Notes: a model not told the origin generated them from the sequence alone. A DNA stretch of 64,000 nt from Streptomyces sp. GQFP (GCF_021545335.1 NZ_CP089312.1:6510001-6574000), one strand, 5' to 3'. Positions 18,672 to 27,172 are shown, counted from the first letter of the stretch. Made by a program: numbers and translations.

Positions 18672-19256
18672 CTACACCACCGGCTTGCCCGACAGTTCCA
18701 CCCCTGCCTCCCGCAACTCCTCCAGCGCTCGCTCCGTCGTCTCCTCGGCCACGCCCGCCGTGAGGTCGAGCAGCACCTGCGTGCGGAAGCCCTCACGGGC
18801 CGCGTCCAGGGCCGTCGCCCGGACGCAGTGGTCGGTCGCGATGCCGACCACATCCACCTCGTCGATCTCGCGGGCCCGCAGCCAGTCCGCCAGCGTCACC
18901 CCGTTCTCGTCGGCCCCCTCGAACCCGCTGTAGGCCGCCGCGTACGCCCCCTTGTCGAACACCGCGTCGATCGCACCGGAGGCGACCGCCGGCGCGAAGT
19001 TCGGGTGGAAGCCGACGCCCTCCGTGCCGGCCACGCAGTGTGCCGGCCAGGAGTGCCGGAAGTCGGGGTTGTCGGCGAAGTGGCCGCCGGGGGCGATGTG
19101 GTGGTCGCGGGTCGCCACGACGTGGCGGTATCCGGCGGGGGCCTGCCCGATCAGCTCGGTGATCGCGGCGGCCACGTCGGCACCCCCGGCCACCGCGAGA
19201 CTGCCTCCTTCGCAGAAGTCGTTCTGCACATCGACGACGATCAGGGCGCGGCGCAT
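18672..19256 (-). CDS. pncA: Nicotinamidase/pyrazinamidase
   Basis: Hydrolyses nicotinamide to nicotinate and ammonia in NAD salvage, upstream of the pncB product encoded just beside it. At 194 residues it is of normal isochorismatase-fold length. The catalytic Asp is in RRALIVVDVQNDFCEGGSLA. Metal-binding residues are around THDHHIAPGGHFADNP-like positions (here ATRDHHIAPGGHFADNP), and the nucleophilic Cys is in DVVGIATDHCVRATALD. pncB lies a short distance upstream on the same strand, though a gap of about 150 bases separates them. Confidence 0.95.
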   Translation of the reverse strand: MRRALIVVDVQNDFCEGGSLAVAGGADVAAAITELIGQAPAGYRHVVATRDHHIAPGGHFADNPDFRHSWPAHCVAGTEGVGFHPNFAPAVASGAIDAVFDKGAYAAAYSGFEGADENGVTLADWLRAREIDEVDVVGIATDHCVRATALDAAREGFRTQVLLDLTAGVAEETTERALEELREAGVELSGKPVV

Positions 19257-19410
19257 GGTCGGTCTTCCTTCGACTGGTGTGGAGGGGTGCGGGCCCGGCC
19301 AGTGTGAATATGTGAACTACCGAGCCTAGAGGCCCGAGGACCGCTTCGGGAGGGGGCATTCGGGGCAACCGGCGCACGTGGACGCCCGTTGCCCCTGTGC
19401 ACTGGGGGTG

Positions 19411-20751
19411 TCAGGCCGGTACGGACAGGTACTCCGTCGGAATGACCGCCTCCCCGCGCGACAGCTGCGTCGCCGACAGCGGCAGGTTGGCACGCGCGGC
19501 GGCATGCCGGTCCCGCACGACGTCCAGCGGCTCGCGGGCGACGACCTCACCGCCCTTCACCAGCTCGACCAGCAGCTGCCGGTCCGCCAGCTCCCCGGGC
19601 ACCGGTCCCGTACCGATCACCTCGGCCTCCGCGGTCCCGTCCCGGTCGAGCCGCCGGGCCGCCCACTTCCGGCCCCCGATCGACGTCTTGCCGCCGCTCG
19701 CCTTCTTCGCCACCGGGACGAGCGGAGCCTTCGGGTCCGCCGACTCCGCGCGGGCCACCAACTTGTAGACCATCGAGCAGGTCGGGTGGCCGGAACCCGT
19801 CACCAGCTGCGTACCGACCCCGTACGCGTCCACGGGCGCCGCCGCCAGCGAGGCGATCGCGTACTCGTCGAGGTCCGAGGTCACGACGATCCGGGTCCGC
19901 TCCGCGCCGAGCGCGTCCAGCTGCTGCCGTACCCGGTGCGCGACCAGCAGCAGATCCCCGGAGTCGATGCGCACCGCGCCCAGCTCGGGCCCGGCGATCT
20001 CCACCGCCGCCCGTACCGCCTCGGCGACGTCGTACGTGTCCACCAGCAGCGTCGTGTTCCGGCCCAGCGAGTCCACCTGGGCCTGGAAGGCGTCCCGCTC
20101 CCGGTCGTGGAGCAGGGTGAACGCGTGGGCGCTGGTCCCGACGGTCGGGATGCCGTAGCGGAAACCGGCGGCCAGGTCGGACGTGGACGTGAAGCCCCCG
20201 ACGTACGCGGCCCGGGAGGCGGCGACCGCGGCCAGCTCGTGGGTGCGCCGGGCGCCCATCTCGATCAGCGGGCGGTCACCGGCGGCCGAGGCCATCCGGG
20301 AGGCCGCCGCGGCGATCGCCGAGTCGTGGTTGAGGATCGAGAGGATCACCGTCTCCAGCAGCACGCACTCCGCGAAGGAGCCCTCGACGCGGAGGATCGG
20401 CGAGCCCGGGAAGTAGACCTCCCCCTCGGGATAGCCCCAGATGTCCCCGCCGAAGTGGTACGAGGCCAGCCACTGCAGGGTCTCCTCGTTGACGATCCCG
20501 TGCTCGCGCAGGAAGCCGAGGACGTCCGGGTCGAAGCGGAAGTTCTCCACCGCGTCGAGCACCCGCCCGGTGCCCGCGACGACGCCGTAGCGGCGGCCCT
20601 CCGGCAGCCGCCGGGTGAAGACCTCGAAGACGGACCGCCGGTCGGCGGTGCCCGCCTTCAGGGCGGCCTGGAGCATCGTCAGCTCGTAGTGATCCGTGAA
20701 GAGCGCCGTAGAGGGAACATCCACCGGCAGCCCGAGATCCGCTGTGTTCAT
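19411..20751 (-). CDS. pncB: Nicotinate phosphoribosyltransferase
   Basis: Makes nicotinate mononucleotide from nicotinate, PRPP and ATP. The 446-residue product begins MNTADLGLPVDVPSTALFTD and has the YELTMLQAALKAGTADRRSV motif near the N-terminus. VRIDSGDLLLVAHRVRQQLD and the IVVTSDLDEYAIASLAAAPV/DAYGVGTQLVTGSG core follow. The ATG at 20751 is chosen over a 32-residue upstream extension that runs into the divergent gene. It is transcribed away from clpS, an arrangement also recalled in Mycobacterium tuberculosis (Rv1330c/Rv1331). Confidence 0.96.
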   Translation of the reverse strand: MNTADLGLPVDVPSTALFTDHYELTMLQAALKAGTADRRSVFEVFTRRLPEGRRYGVVAGTGRVLDAVENFRFDPDVLGFLREHGIVNEETLQWLASYHFGGDIWGYPEGEVYFPGSPILRVEGSFAECVLLETVILSILNHDSAIAAAASRMASAAGDRPLIEMGARRTHELAAVAASRAAYVGGFTSTSDLAAGFRYGIPTVGTSAHAFTLLHDRERDAFQAQVDSLGRNTTLLVDTYDVAEAVRAAVEIAGPELGAVRIDSGDLLLVAHRVRQQLDALGAERTRIVVTSDLDEYAIASLAAAPVDAYGVGTQLVTGSGHPTCSMVYKLVARAESADPKAPLVPVAKKASGGKTSIGGRKWAARRLDRDGTAEAEVIGTGPVPGELADRQLLVELVKGGEVVAREPLDVVRDRHAAARANLPLSATQLSRGEAVIPTEYLSVPA

Positions 20752-20837
20752 AAGACCGGATGCTACCCCCATCTCGTCACTTTGACGATTTCCGGTCCGT
20801 TTGGCCGGAGACCCCCTTCTGGTGGCAGCATGGGCAT

Positions 20838-21146
20838 GTGACGTCACCCGCTCCCGTAGAGATCGAACGCACCGAGTCGGCGGAGGAGACCTTCGCCGTA
20901 CCCGAGCCCGACGTCCCCTGGGTCACCATCGTCCACAACGACCCGGTCAACCTCATGAGCTATGTGACGTACGTCTTCCAGACGTACTTCGGCTACCCGA
21001 AGGACAAGGCCACCAAGCTCATGAAGGACGTCCACCACAAAGGCCGGGCCGTCGTCTCCAGCGGCAGCCGCGAGGAGATGGAACGCGACGTGCAGGCCAT
21101 GCACGGCTACGGTCTGTGGGCCACCCTCCAGCAGGACCGTAAATAA
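20838..21146 (+). CDS. clpS: ATP-dependent Clp protease adaptor ClpS
   Basis: An adaptor that delivers N-degron substrates to ClpC/ClpA with ClpP. It is 102 residues, with an acidic N-terminal extension (EIERTESAEETFAVPEPDVP). The core has VPWVTIVHNDPVNLMSYVTY, the conserved N-end-rule pocket region and HNDPVNLM motif, then KDVHHKGRAVVSSGSREEME. The GTG at 20838 gives the extension length usual in Actinobacteria. Next comes a DUF2017 gene, its common neighbour. Confidence 0.95.
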   Translation: MTSPAPVEIERTESAEETFAVPEPDVPWVTIVHNDPVNLMSYVTYVFQTYFGYPKDKATKLMKDVHHKGRAVVSSGSREEMERDVQAMHGYGLWATLQQDRK

Positions 21147-21203
21147 ACAGAACCGTAAACAAACCCGACCTAGCGCGCAGGATCGGAAGTAGCGAACCAC
21201 TCC

Positions 21204-21809
21204 ATGCCAGGACACTTCGAACCGCTCCCCGGCGGCGGCGCGGCCGTCGCGCTCGACGACGTCGAGATCTCCATCATCCGGTCGCTGGCCGTCCAGCTCC
21301 TGGAGCTGATCGGCCCCGGCCCCGCCGAGGACGCCCCCGACGACCCGCTCGCCGAGCTGTTCGCCGAGGGCCCGAGCGAGCCGCCCTCCGACCCGGTCCT
21401 CAGGCGCCTGTTCCCGGACGCCTACGGCGACCCCGTCGACGTACCGTCCTCCCCCGGGCAGGCCCAGGAGGAGAAGGAGTACGCGGCCGAGTTCCGCCGG
21501 TTCACCGAGAACGACCTGCGCACCGGTAAGCGCGAGAGCGCCCTCGCGGTGATCCGCTCGCTGGACTCGCTGACGCCGGCCGGTGACGGCGGCGCGGTGC
21601 TCAAGCTGACCCATGAGGAGTCCCAGCGGTGGCTGGGCACGATCAACGACCTGCGCCTGGCGATCGGCTCCCGGCTGGACGTCGTCGACGAGGAGGATAC
21701 CGACCTCCTCTACCGGCTCCCGGACGAGGACCCCCGTAAGCCGATGGTGATGGCCTATCTGTGGCTGGGCGGGTTGCAGGAGACGCTCGTCTCCACACTC
21801 ATGCCGTGA
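21204..21809 (+). CDS. DUF2017 domain-containing protein
   Basis: A 201-residue protein of a family found next to clpS across Actinobacteria. Recognisable points are GAAVALDDVEISIIRSLAVQ-like opening residues and the end segment RLAIGSRLDVVDEEDTDLLY. It is acidic, lacks a signal peptide and is predicted helical. The function is unknown. The position suggests a link to proteolysis or N-degron control, but this is inference from neighbourhood only. Confidence 0.85.
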   Translation: MPGHFEPLPGGGAAVALDDVEISIIRSLAVQLLELIGPGPAEDAPDDPLAELFAEGPSEPPSDPVLRRLFPDAYGDPVDVPSSPGQAQEEKEYAAEFRRFTENDLRTGKRESALAVIRSLDSLTPAGDGGAVLKLTHEESQRWLGTINDLRLAIGSRLDVVDEEDTDLLYRLPDEDPRKPMVMAYLWLGGLQETLVSTLMP

Positions 21810-22038
21810 GACGGGACGGGAATCTCCCGTTGTGTGATGGTTCCGTGTTCGCTCAGCGGACGCTCAAATCCGGATAACGATCGCATTACCGCTGTCGTCG
21901 GCTGTGTCCCTTCCGTGGGCTGTTTGGCCCCTTCTTCCTGTGGTGTGCGCCACAAATCACCCCGGTGATCACTGGTGCGGCCGTGATAGATCTTCACGCT
22001 GCATCAGTCCGGGGGGCGGGAAGAAAGGTTCACCACGC

Positions 22039-23466
22039 ATGACGTCCCAAGCGCCCGAAGCATCCGACGCGTCCGAAGTATCCAAAGCGTCCGAAGCGTC
22101 CGAAGAGGGATACGAGCGCGGACTCGGCAGCCGCCAGGTCCAGATGATCGCGATCGGCGGCGCCATCGGCGTCGGCCTCTTCCTGGGCGCCGGGGCGAAC
22201 ATCGCCAAGGCCGGCCCCAGCCTCATCTTCATGTACGCCCTGGCCGGCGTGATCGTCTTCTTCATCATGCGGGCGCTGGGCGAACTGCTCCTCTACCGCC
22301 CGGTCTCCGGCTCCTTCGCCGAGTACTCACGGGAGTTCCTCGGCCCGTTCTTCGGCTACTTCACCGGCTGGACGTACTGGCTGATGTGGGTGGTAACCGG
22401 CATGGCCGAGCTGACCGCCGCCGCGATCTACGTCAACTACTGGGCCCCCGGCGTCCCCCAGTGGGTGACGGCCCTGGTCTTCCTGGTGATCCTCTTCGGC
22501 GTGAACCTGATCTCCGTGAAGGTCTTCGGCGAACTGGAGTTCTGGTTCTCGATGGTCAAGGTCACCGCCCTCATCGGCATGATCGTGATCGGCCTGGGCG
22601 TCCTCACCTTCGGCTTCAGCTCCGCCGGTGACACGGCCGCCGTCTCCAACCTCTGGGCCTTCGACGGCTTCTTCCCCAAGGGCATCGGCTCCTCCCTGAT
22701 GACCCTCCAGGGCGTGATGTTCGCCTACCTCGCGGTCGAGTTGGTCGGCGTCACGGCGGGCGAGTCCGAGAACCCCGAAAAAACCCTCCCCAAGGCCATC
22801 AACACCCTCCCGTGGCGCATCGCCCTCTTCTACGTCGGCGCCCTCACCGTCATCCTCTGCGTCGTGAAGTGGACCGAGTTCGCCCCGGGCGTCAGCCCGT
22901 TCGTCGAGGCGTTCGCGAAGATCGGCATCCCGGCGGGCGCGGGAATCGTCAACTTCGTGGTGTTGACGGCCGCCCTCTCCTCCTGCAACTCGGGCATGTA
23001 CTCGACGGGCCGCATGCTCCGTACCCTCGCGGACAACGGTGAGGCCCCCAAGGTCTTCAGCAAACTGTCGACGACGAAGACCCCGGCCTTCGGCATCGCC
23101 ATCTCCGTCGCCTTCATGGGCATCGGCGTCGTCCTCAACTACGTCGTCCCGGAGAAGGCCTTCGGCTACGTCATGTCGGTCGCCACCGCCGCCGGCATCT
23201 GGACCTGGCTGATGATCCTGATCAGCCACGTCCTCTACCGCCGCGGCGTGGTCGCCGGCCGCCTCCCCGCCTCCTCCTTCCCGGCCCCGGGCGGCTCGAA
23301 GTGCAGCTGGATCGCCATCGCCTTCCTCCTCTTCGTCACGGCTCTCATCGCGTACGACGCCGACTCCCGCGTCTGCCTGTACGTGATGGCGGGCTGGGCC
23401 GCCGCTTTGGGCATCGGCTGGACGATCCTGAAGGCCCGCACCCCGCAGGTCGCGGCGCGAGGCTGA
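22039..23466 (+). CDS. APC-superfamily amino acid permease (AAT family)
   Basis: A 475-residue secondary transporter with about twelve helices. The AAT-family start is visible as QMIAIGGAIGVGLFLGAGAN in helix 1, with the IGGxIGxG pattern that binds the substrate backbone. The N-terminal 30 residues are a repeat-rich Ser/Glu/Ala tail (units like SDASEVSKASEASEEG). The ATG at 22039 has GAAAGG about 10 bases upstream; a longer frame from 21904 is not supported. The substrate is not evident. It interrupts the conserved clpS-DUF2017-mec run. The 229 bases upstream hold no gene. Confidence 0.9.
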   Translation: MTSQAPEASDASEVSKASEASEEGYERGLGSRQVQMIAIGGAIGVGLFLGAGANIAKAGPSLIFMYALAGVIVFFIMRALGELLLYRPVSGSFAEYSREFLGPFFGYFTGWTYWLMWVVTGMAELTAAAIYVNYWAPGVPQWVTALVFLVILFGVNLISVKVFGELEFWFSMVKVTALIGMIVIGLGVLTFGFSSAGDTAAVSNLWAFDGFFPKGIGSSLMTLQGVMFAYLAVELVGVTAGESENPEKTLPKAINTLPWRIALFYVGALTVILCVVKWTEFAPGVSPFVEAFAKIGIPAGAGIVNFVVLTAALSSCNSGMYSTGRMLRTLADNGEAPKVFSKLSTTKTPAFGIAISVAFMGIGVVLNYVVPEKAFGYVMSVATAAGIWTWLMILISHVLYRRGVVAGRLPASSFPAPGGSKCSWIAIAFLLFVTALIAYDADSRVCLYVMAGWAAALGIGWTILKARTPQVAARG

Positions 23467-23505
23467 GCGGTCCTGACGGGATCGGGCGCGCGACAGCGCC
23501 CCGAT

Positions 23506-23541
23506 AGGGGCGCGGGGAACTGCGCGACAAGCCCCCACCGG
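23506..23541. repeat. Dispersed GC-rich hairpin repeat, copy 4
   Basis: Reads AGGGGCGCGGGGAACTGCGC, continuing to a GACAAGCCCCCACCGG end, so it has the opposite orientation to copies 1-3. It lies 40 bases after the permease stop. Confidence 0.75.
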
Positions 23542-23579
23542 CGCGCGGTCGACGAACAACCGCATACATCCCGGCATGT

Positions 23580-23616
23580 GGGCAGTCCCGTACCAAGGGG
23601 TGGTACGGGACTGCCC
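23580..23616. terminator. 16-bp perfect hairpin terminator
   Basis: Arms 23580-23595 and 23601-23616 pair perfectly around an AGGGG loop. It separates the permease from the mec gene. Confidence 0.8.
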
Positions 23617-23649
23617 ATCCGTTCGTACGGGTTGCTTATCCTGACGAAC

Positions 23650-24072
23650 ATGCTGACCATCACCCAGGCCCTCGTCGACCAGATCGTCGCCCACGCTCGC
23701 AAGGACCACCCCGACGAGGCATGCGGCGTCATCGCCGGCCCCGAGGGCTCGGACCGCCCCGAGCGCTTCATCCCGATGCTGAACGCGGCCGGATCGCCGA
23801 CGTTCTACGAGTTCGACAGCGGCGAGCACAAGAAGGTGCACGACGAGATGTGGGACCGCGACGAGGAGGCGGTGATCGTCTACCACTCCCACACCATGAC
23901 CGAGGCCTACCCGTCCCGCACCGACATCTCCTACGCCCACGAACCCCAGGCCCACTACGTCCTCGTCTCGACCCGCGACACGGACGGCGCCGGCGACTTC
24001 CAGTTCCGCTCCTTCCGAATCCTCGAAGGCGTCGTCACAGAGGAAGAGGTCAACGTCGTAGAAACGTACTGA
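23650..24072 (+). CDS. mec: JAMM/MPN+ metalloprotease (Mec-like, Mov34 family)
   Basis: In Mycobacterium, Mec (Rv1334) releases cysteine from the CysO-cysteine adduct. This 140-residue protein has the JAMM motif: a conserved Glu in ACGVIAGPEG-type context, then HSHTMTEAYPSRTD, giving the H-x-H...S..D zinc pattern. The ATG at 23650 is preceded by CTGACGAAC with no strong Shine-Dalgarno; a longer frame upstream crosses the terminator and is not real. Its cysO and cysM partners follow after the leader peptide. It may also trim the C-terminus of CysO, which has two extra residues after its Gly-Gly. Confidence 0.9.
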   Translation: MLTITQALVDQIVAHARKDHPDEACGVIAGPEGSDRPERFIPMLNAAGSPTFYEFDSGEHKKVHDEMWDRDEEAVIVYHSHTMTEAYPSRTDISYAHEPQAHYVLVSTRDTDGAGDFQFRSFRILEGVVTEEEVNVVETY

Positions 24073-24151
24073 TCTCACCTGACGGCCCGAAAATGTCCAG
24101 AATGCGGGACAGCCCTCCGGAATCCGGACCGGGAATCGATACGATGAGCCC

Positions 24152-24250
24152 ATGGTTCCCTACGACGTGAGTGAGAAGACGCCGAGCGCCCTGCTGCTCG
24201 TGGCGCGGCTGCACGTCGACCTGTGCAGGCTGGCCAGCGCCATCTGTTGA
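24152..24250 (+). CDS. Candidate leader peptide upstream of cysO-cysM
   Basis: A 32-codon ORF starting MVPYDVSEKTPSALLL and ending HVDLCRLASAIC, then TGA. This RLHVDLxRxxSAxC pattern matches a class of short actinobacterial peptides found upstream of sulfur-assimilation genes, as I remember them. It has two Cys codons, one of them the last residue. It sits 79 bases after mec and 124 bases before cysO. A comparable Cys-responsive attenuation has been reported for short Cys-rich peptides in mycobacteria; here that role is inferred. No strong Shine-Dalgarno is visible, so initiation may be leaderless or weak. Confidence 0.7.
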   Translation: MVPYDVSEKTPSALLLVARLHVDLCRLASAIC

Positions 24251-24374
24251 CGCTGCCCCCTGCTGCCGTACGGCCGTGAGCCGCGGCGCCTCACACACGC
24301 ATGACCCGCTGAAGAATGCTTTTCGCGCCGCCGCGCGCCCATCGACCTACCACTCCCGACAGGAGCCCCGAGCC

Positions 24375-24653
24375 ATGGCCATCGAGGTCCGCATCCCGAC
24401 CATCCTCCGCACCTACACCGACGGCGAGAAGGCCGTCCCCGGTGCCGGGGAGACCCTCGCCGAGCTGTTCGCCGACCTCGAGACCCGGCACGCGGGAGTC
24501 CAGGCCCGCATCGTGGACGACGGCAAGCTGCGCCGCTTCGTCAACGTCTACCTCAACGACGAGGACGTCCGCTTCCTCGACGGCATCAACACCAAGCTCG
24601 CCGACGGCGACACCGTGACCATCCTGCCGGCCGTGGCCGGCGGCATGGCCTGA
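24375..24653 (+). CDS. cysO: CysO-type sulfur carrier protein (MoaD/ThiS family)
   Basis: A 92-residue ubiquitin-like sulfur carrier. In the known pathway its C-terminal Gly-Gly is converted to a thiocarboxylate that donates sulfur to O-phosphoserine on CysM. The product starts MAIEVRIPTILRTYTDGEKA and ends TILPAVAGGMA, so two residues, Met-Ala, follow the Gly-Gly. They must be removed before activation, most likely by the adjacent JAMM protease; mycobacterial CysO is remembered as ending in Gly-Gly. CAGGAGCC precedes the ATG. cysM follows 16 bases later. Confidence 0.92.
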   Translation: MAIEVRIPTILRTYTDGEKAVPGAGETLAELFADLETRHAGVQARIVDDGKLRRFVNVYLNDEDVRFLDGINTKLADGDTVTILPAVAGGMA

Positions 24654-24669
24654 CAGGCCCCTGGCACCC

Positions 24670-25620
24670 ATGCGCTACGACTCGCCGCTGGCCGCGGTAG
24701 GCAACACCCCCCTGGTGCGCCTGCCGCGGCTGTCGCCGTCCACCGACGTACGGATCTGGGCGAAGCTGGAGGACCGCAACCCCACCGGCTCGGTCAAGGA
24801 CCGCCCCGCCCTGCACATGGTCGAGCAGGCCGAGAAGGACGGCCGGCTCACCCCCGGCTGCACCATCCTGGAGCCCACCTCCGGCAACACCGGCATCTCG
24901 CTCGCCATGGCGGCGAAGCTCAAGGGCTACCGCATGGTCTGCGTGATGCCCGAGAACACCTCGCAGGAACGCCGCGAGCTGCTCGCCATGTGGGGCGCCG
25001 AGATCATCCCGAGCCCGGCGGCAGGCGGCTCCAACACCGCCGTACGCGTCGCCAAGGAGCTGGCCGCCGAGCACCCGGACTGGGTGATGCTCTACCAGTA
25101 CGGCAACCCCGACAACGCGGGCGCCCACTACGCCACCACCGGCCCGGAGATCCTCACCGACCTCCCCTCCATCACCCACTTCGTCGCGGGCCTCGGCACC
25201 ACCGGCACCCTCATGGGCGTCGGCCGCTACCTCCGCGAGCACAAGCCGGACGTCAAGATCGTCGCCGCCGAACCGCGCTACGACGACCTGGTGTACGGCC
25301 TGCGCAACCTCGACGAGGGCTTCGTACCGGAGCTGTACGACGCCTCCGTACTGACGACCCGCTTCTCCGTCGGCTCGGCGGACGCGGTCACCCGTACCCG
25401 TGAACTCCTCCAGCAGGAGGGCATCTTCGCGGGCGTCTCCACCGGCGCCGCACTGCACGCCGCGATCGGCGTCGGCAACAAGGCAGTCAAGGCGGGCGAG
25501 AGCGCGGACATCGTCTTCGTGGTCGCCGACGGTGGCTGGAAATACCTCTCGACAGGCGTCTACACGGCTGCCACGACAGAGGAAGCCATCGAGACCTTGC
25601 AGGGCCAGCTCTGGGCGTAA
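24670..25620 (+). CDS. cysM: PLP-dependent cysteine synthase, CysM (O-phosphoserine-type)
   Basis: A 316-residue beta-substituting PLP enzyme making cysteine (or CysO-Cys adduct). The PLP Lys is in NPTGSVKDRPALHM; the phosphate-binding loop is around TSGNTGISLAMAAKLKGY. GVSTGAALHAAIGVGNKAVK lies near the C-terminus. The segment VYGLRNLDEGFVPELYDASV resembles mycobacterial CysM, including an Arg I associate with phosphoserine recognition. This supports O-phosphoserine over O-acetylserine use. It forms an operon with cysO. Confidence 0.95.
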   Translation: MRYDSPLAAVGNTPLVRLPRLSPSTDVRIWAKLEDRNPTGSVKDRPALHMVEQAEKDGRLTPGCTILEPTSGNTGISLAMAAKLKGYRMVCVMPENTSQERRELLAMWGAEIIPSPAAGGSNTAVRVAKELAAEHPDWVMLYQYGNPDNAGAHYATTGPEILTDLPSITHFVAGLGTTGTLMGVGRYLREHKPDVKIVAAEPRYDDLVYGLRNLDEGFVPELYDASVLTTRFSVGSADAVTRTRELLQQEGIFAGVSTGAALHAAIGVGNKAVKAGESADIVFVVADGGWKYLSTGVYTAATTEEAIETLQGQLWA

Positions 25621-25650
25621 GGCCCTAACCGGCCGAAGTCCGGTGGTTTT

Positions 25651-25700
25651 TCGCGGTTCCTCGCGGTTCCTCGCGGTTCCTCGTGATTCCCCGTGGTTCA
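25651..25700. repeat. 10-bp tandem repeat (CGCGGTTCCT-type)
   Basis: Three exact units of TCGCGGTTCC followed by two degenerate ones, just after the cysM stop and running into the 3' end of the convergent gene. Possibly slippage-prone; no other role evident. Confidence 0.75.
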
Positions 25701-26165
25701 CGTGGCGAGGTGGCGGACCTGGTCCCACAGGGCCGGGTCCACCACCCCCACCCGCCGCCGGAACTCCCATACGGGCAGGTCACGCAGCTCGTCCGTCTCC
25801 AGGAAGCTCGGCCGGCCCTGGGCGTCGCCCACCGCGCCCGGCGGCATCGGGATCACTCCGGGCCGCTCGTCGTGGTACTTGCTGGTGATCTTCGCGACGG
25901 TCGCGTGCCGCCCGTGCACCGCGAGCACCAGACACGGCCGGTCCTTGCCCCCGGGGCCGTCCTCGAAGGGCACGTTCGCCCACCAGATCTCCGCAGGCCG
26001 GGGCCGTACGGACCGTCCCCGCTGCCGCTCCGGCGCCTCCGCCCGTCCCGGCGGCCTGCCCCCGCGGCTCCGGGGCCGATGCCCGCGCCCCCAGCCGTCC
26101 ACCAGCGCCGCGACCAGCGCGAGCAGCACGACGGCCGCCAGGGCGAGCCACCATGACGTGTCCAT
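25698..26165 (-). CDS. PemK/MazF-like protein with N-terminal membrane anchor
   Basis: A 155-residue protein. A hydrophobic helix lies at about residues 5-25 (WWLALAAVVLLALVAALVDG), then a basic/Pro-rich linker. From about residue 58 the PemK/MazF-like fold begins with PAEIWWANVPFEDGPGGKDR and PCLVLAVHGRHATVAKITSK. MazF-type proteins are usually soluble mRNA interferases with an antitoxin partner; no antitoxin gene is adjacent and the membrane anchor is unusual. Activity is therefore uncertain and it may be a domesticated relative. It is convergent with cysM. Confidence 0.8.
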   Translation of the reverse strand: MDTSWWLALAAVVLLALVAALVDGWGRGHRPRSRGGRPPGRAEAPERQRGRSVRPRPAEIWWANVPFEDGPGGKDRPCLVLAVHGRHATVAKITSKYHDERPGVIPMPPGAVGDAQGRPSFLETDELRDLPVWEFRRRVGVVDPALWDQVRHLAT

Positions 26166-26371
26166 ACGGACGACGGTACCGGCGCACCCCCCGACCCGCC
26201 CGCGCTACCGGCACTCCAGGTCCAGCCGAACCGGTGACAGCACAGGTGAGTTCGCCCACAACAGCCCTTGGCGGAGGAGCGACGGGAGGTTTTGCGCCTT
26301 ACGCTCGACGGACCGCAAGAACCCCGTCACGTTTGTTTTTGACGCTCCCCGCCAGCGGAGGTTTCTGCTTT

Positions 26372-27124
26372 ATGAAGCTCACCGTCGTCGGCTGCTCGGG
26401 GTCGTTCCCGTCCGCGGAATCGGCCTGTTCGAGCTACCTCGTAGAGGCCGACGGCTTCCGGCTGCTTCTCGACATGGGCAACGGTGCCCTTGGAGAGTTG
26501 CAGCGCCATGTTGGTCTTTACGACCTCGACGCCATCTTTCTCAGCCATCTGCACGCCGACCACTGCATCGACATGTGCGCGTATTTTGTCGCACGGTACT
26601 ACCGCCATGACGGCGGCCGCTGCGACCCGATCCCGGTCTACGGCCCCGAGGGCACCGAACACCGCCTGACCACGGCGTACGCCGACACCCCCACCGCCTC
26701 CTCCATGAGCGAGGTCTTCGACTTCCACACGGTCAAGCCGAGCACGTTCGACGTCGGCCCCTTCACCGTCCACACCGAGCGGGTCCGCCACCCGGTGGAG
26801 GCGTACGGCATCCGCGTCGAGCACGCCGGGAAGTCCCTCACCTACTCCGGGGACACCGGCGTGAGCGACGCGCTGGTCCAACTCGCCCAGGACACCGACC
26901 TGTTCCTCTGCGAGGCCGCGTTCACACACGGCAAGGAGAACATCCCGGACCTGCACCTCAACGGCCGCGAGGCGGGCGAGACGGCGAACCGCGCGGGCGC
27001 GCGCAAGCTCGTACTGACCCACATCCCCCCGTGGACCGACCCGCAGGTCAACCTGGCCGACGCACGCGAGGTGTTCAGGGGGCCGGTGGAACTGGCGATG
27101 CCGAGGGCGTCGTACGAGATCTGA
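26372..27124 (+). CDS. Metallo-beta-lactamase-fold hydrolase (Rv1339-like phosphodiesterase candidate)
   Basis: A 250-residue MBL-fold protein starting MKLTVVGCSGSFPSAESACS. The zinc site is LSHLHADHCIDMCAYF (H-x-H-x-D-H), with later His at VRHPVEAYGIRV and LVLTHIPPW. A GCGGAGG ribosome site lies 12 bases before the ATG. Its position between cysM and rph matches Rv1339 of M. tuberculosis, described as a cyclic-AMP phosphodiesterase, and that function is a reasonable guess. Related MBL folds also include RNase Z-like nucleases. A 12-bp hairpin follows. Confidence 0.85.
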   Translation: MKLTVVGCSGSFPSAESACSSYLVEADGFRLLLDMGNGALGELQRHVGLYDLDAIFLSHLHADHCIDMCAYFVARYYRHDGGRCDPIPVYGPEGTEHRLTTAYADTPTASSMSEVFDFHTVKPSTFDVGPFTVHTERVRHPVEAYGIRVEHAGKSLTYSGDTGVSDALVQLAQDTDLFLCEAAFTHGKENIPDLHLNGREAGETANRAGARKLVLTHIPPWTDPQVNLADAREVFRGPVELAMPRASYEI

Positions 27125-27143
27125 CGTCGTGTACGCGCACGAG

Positions 27144-27172
27144 GGCCCCGGAACCGAGACGGTTCCGGGGCC
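27144..27172. terminator. 12-bp perfect hairpin terminator
   Basis: GGCCCCGGAACC (27144-27155) and GGTTCCGGGGCC (27161-27172) flank GAGAC. It lies between the MBL gene and the convergent PTS gene and can serve both. Confidence 0.8.
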
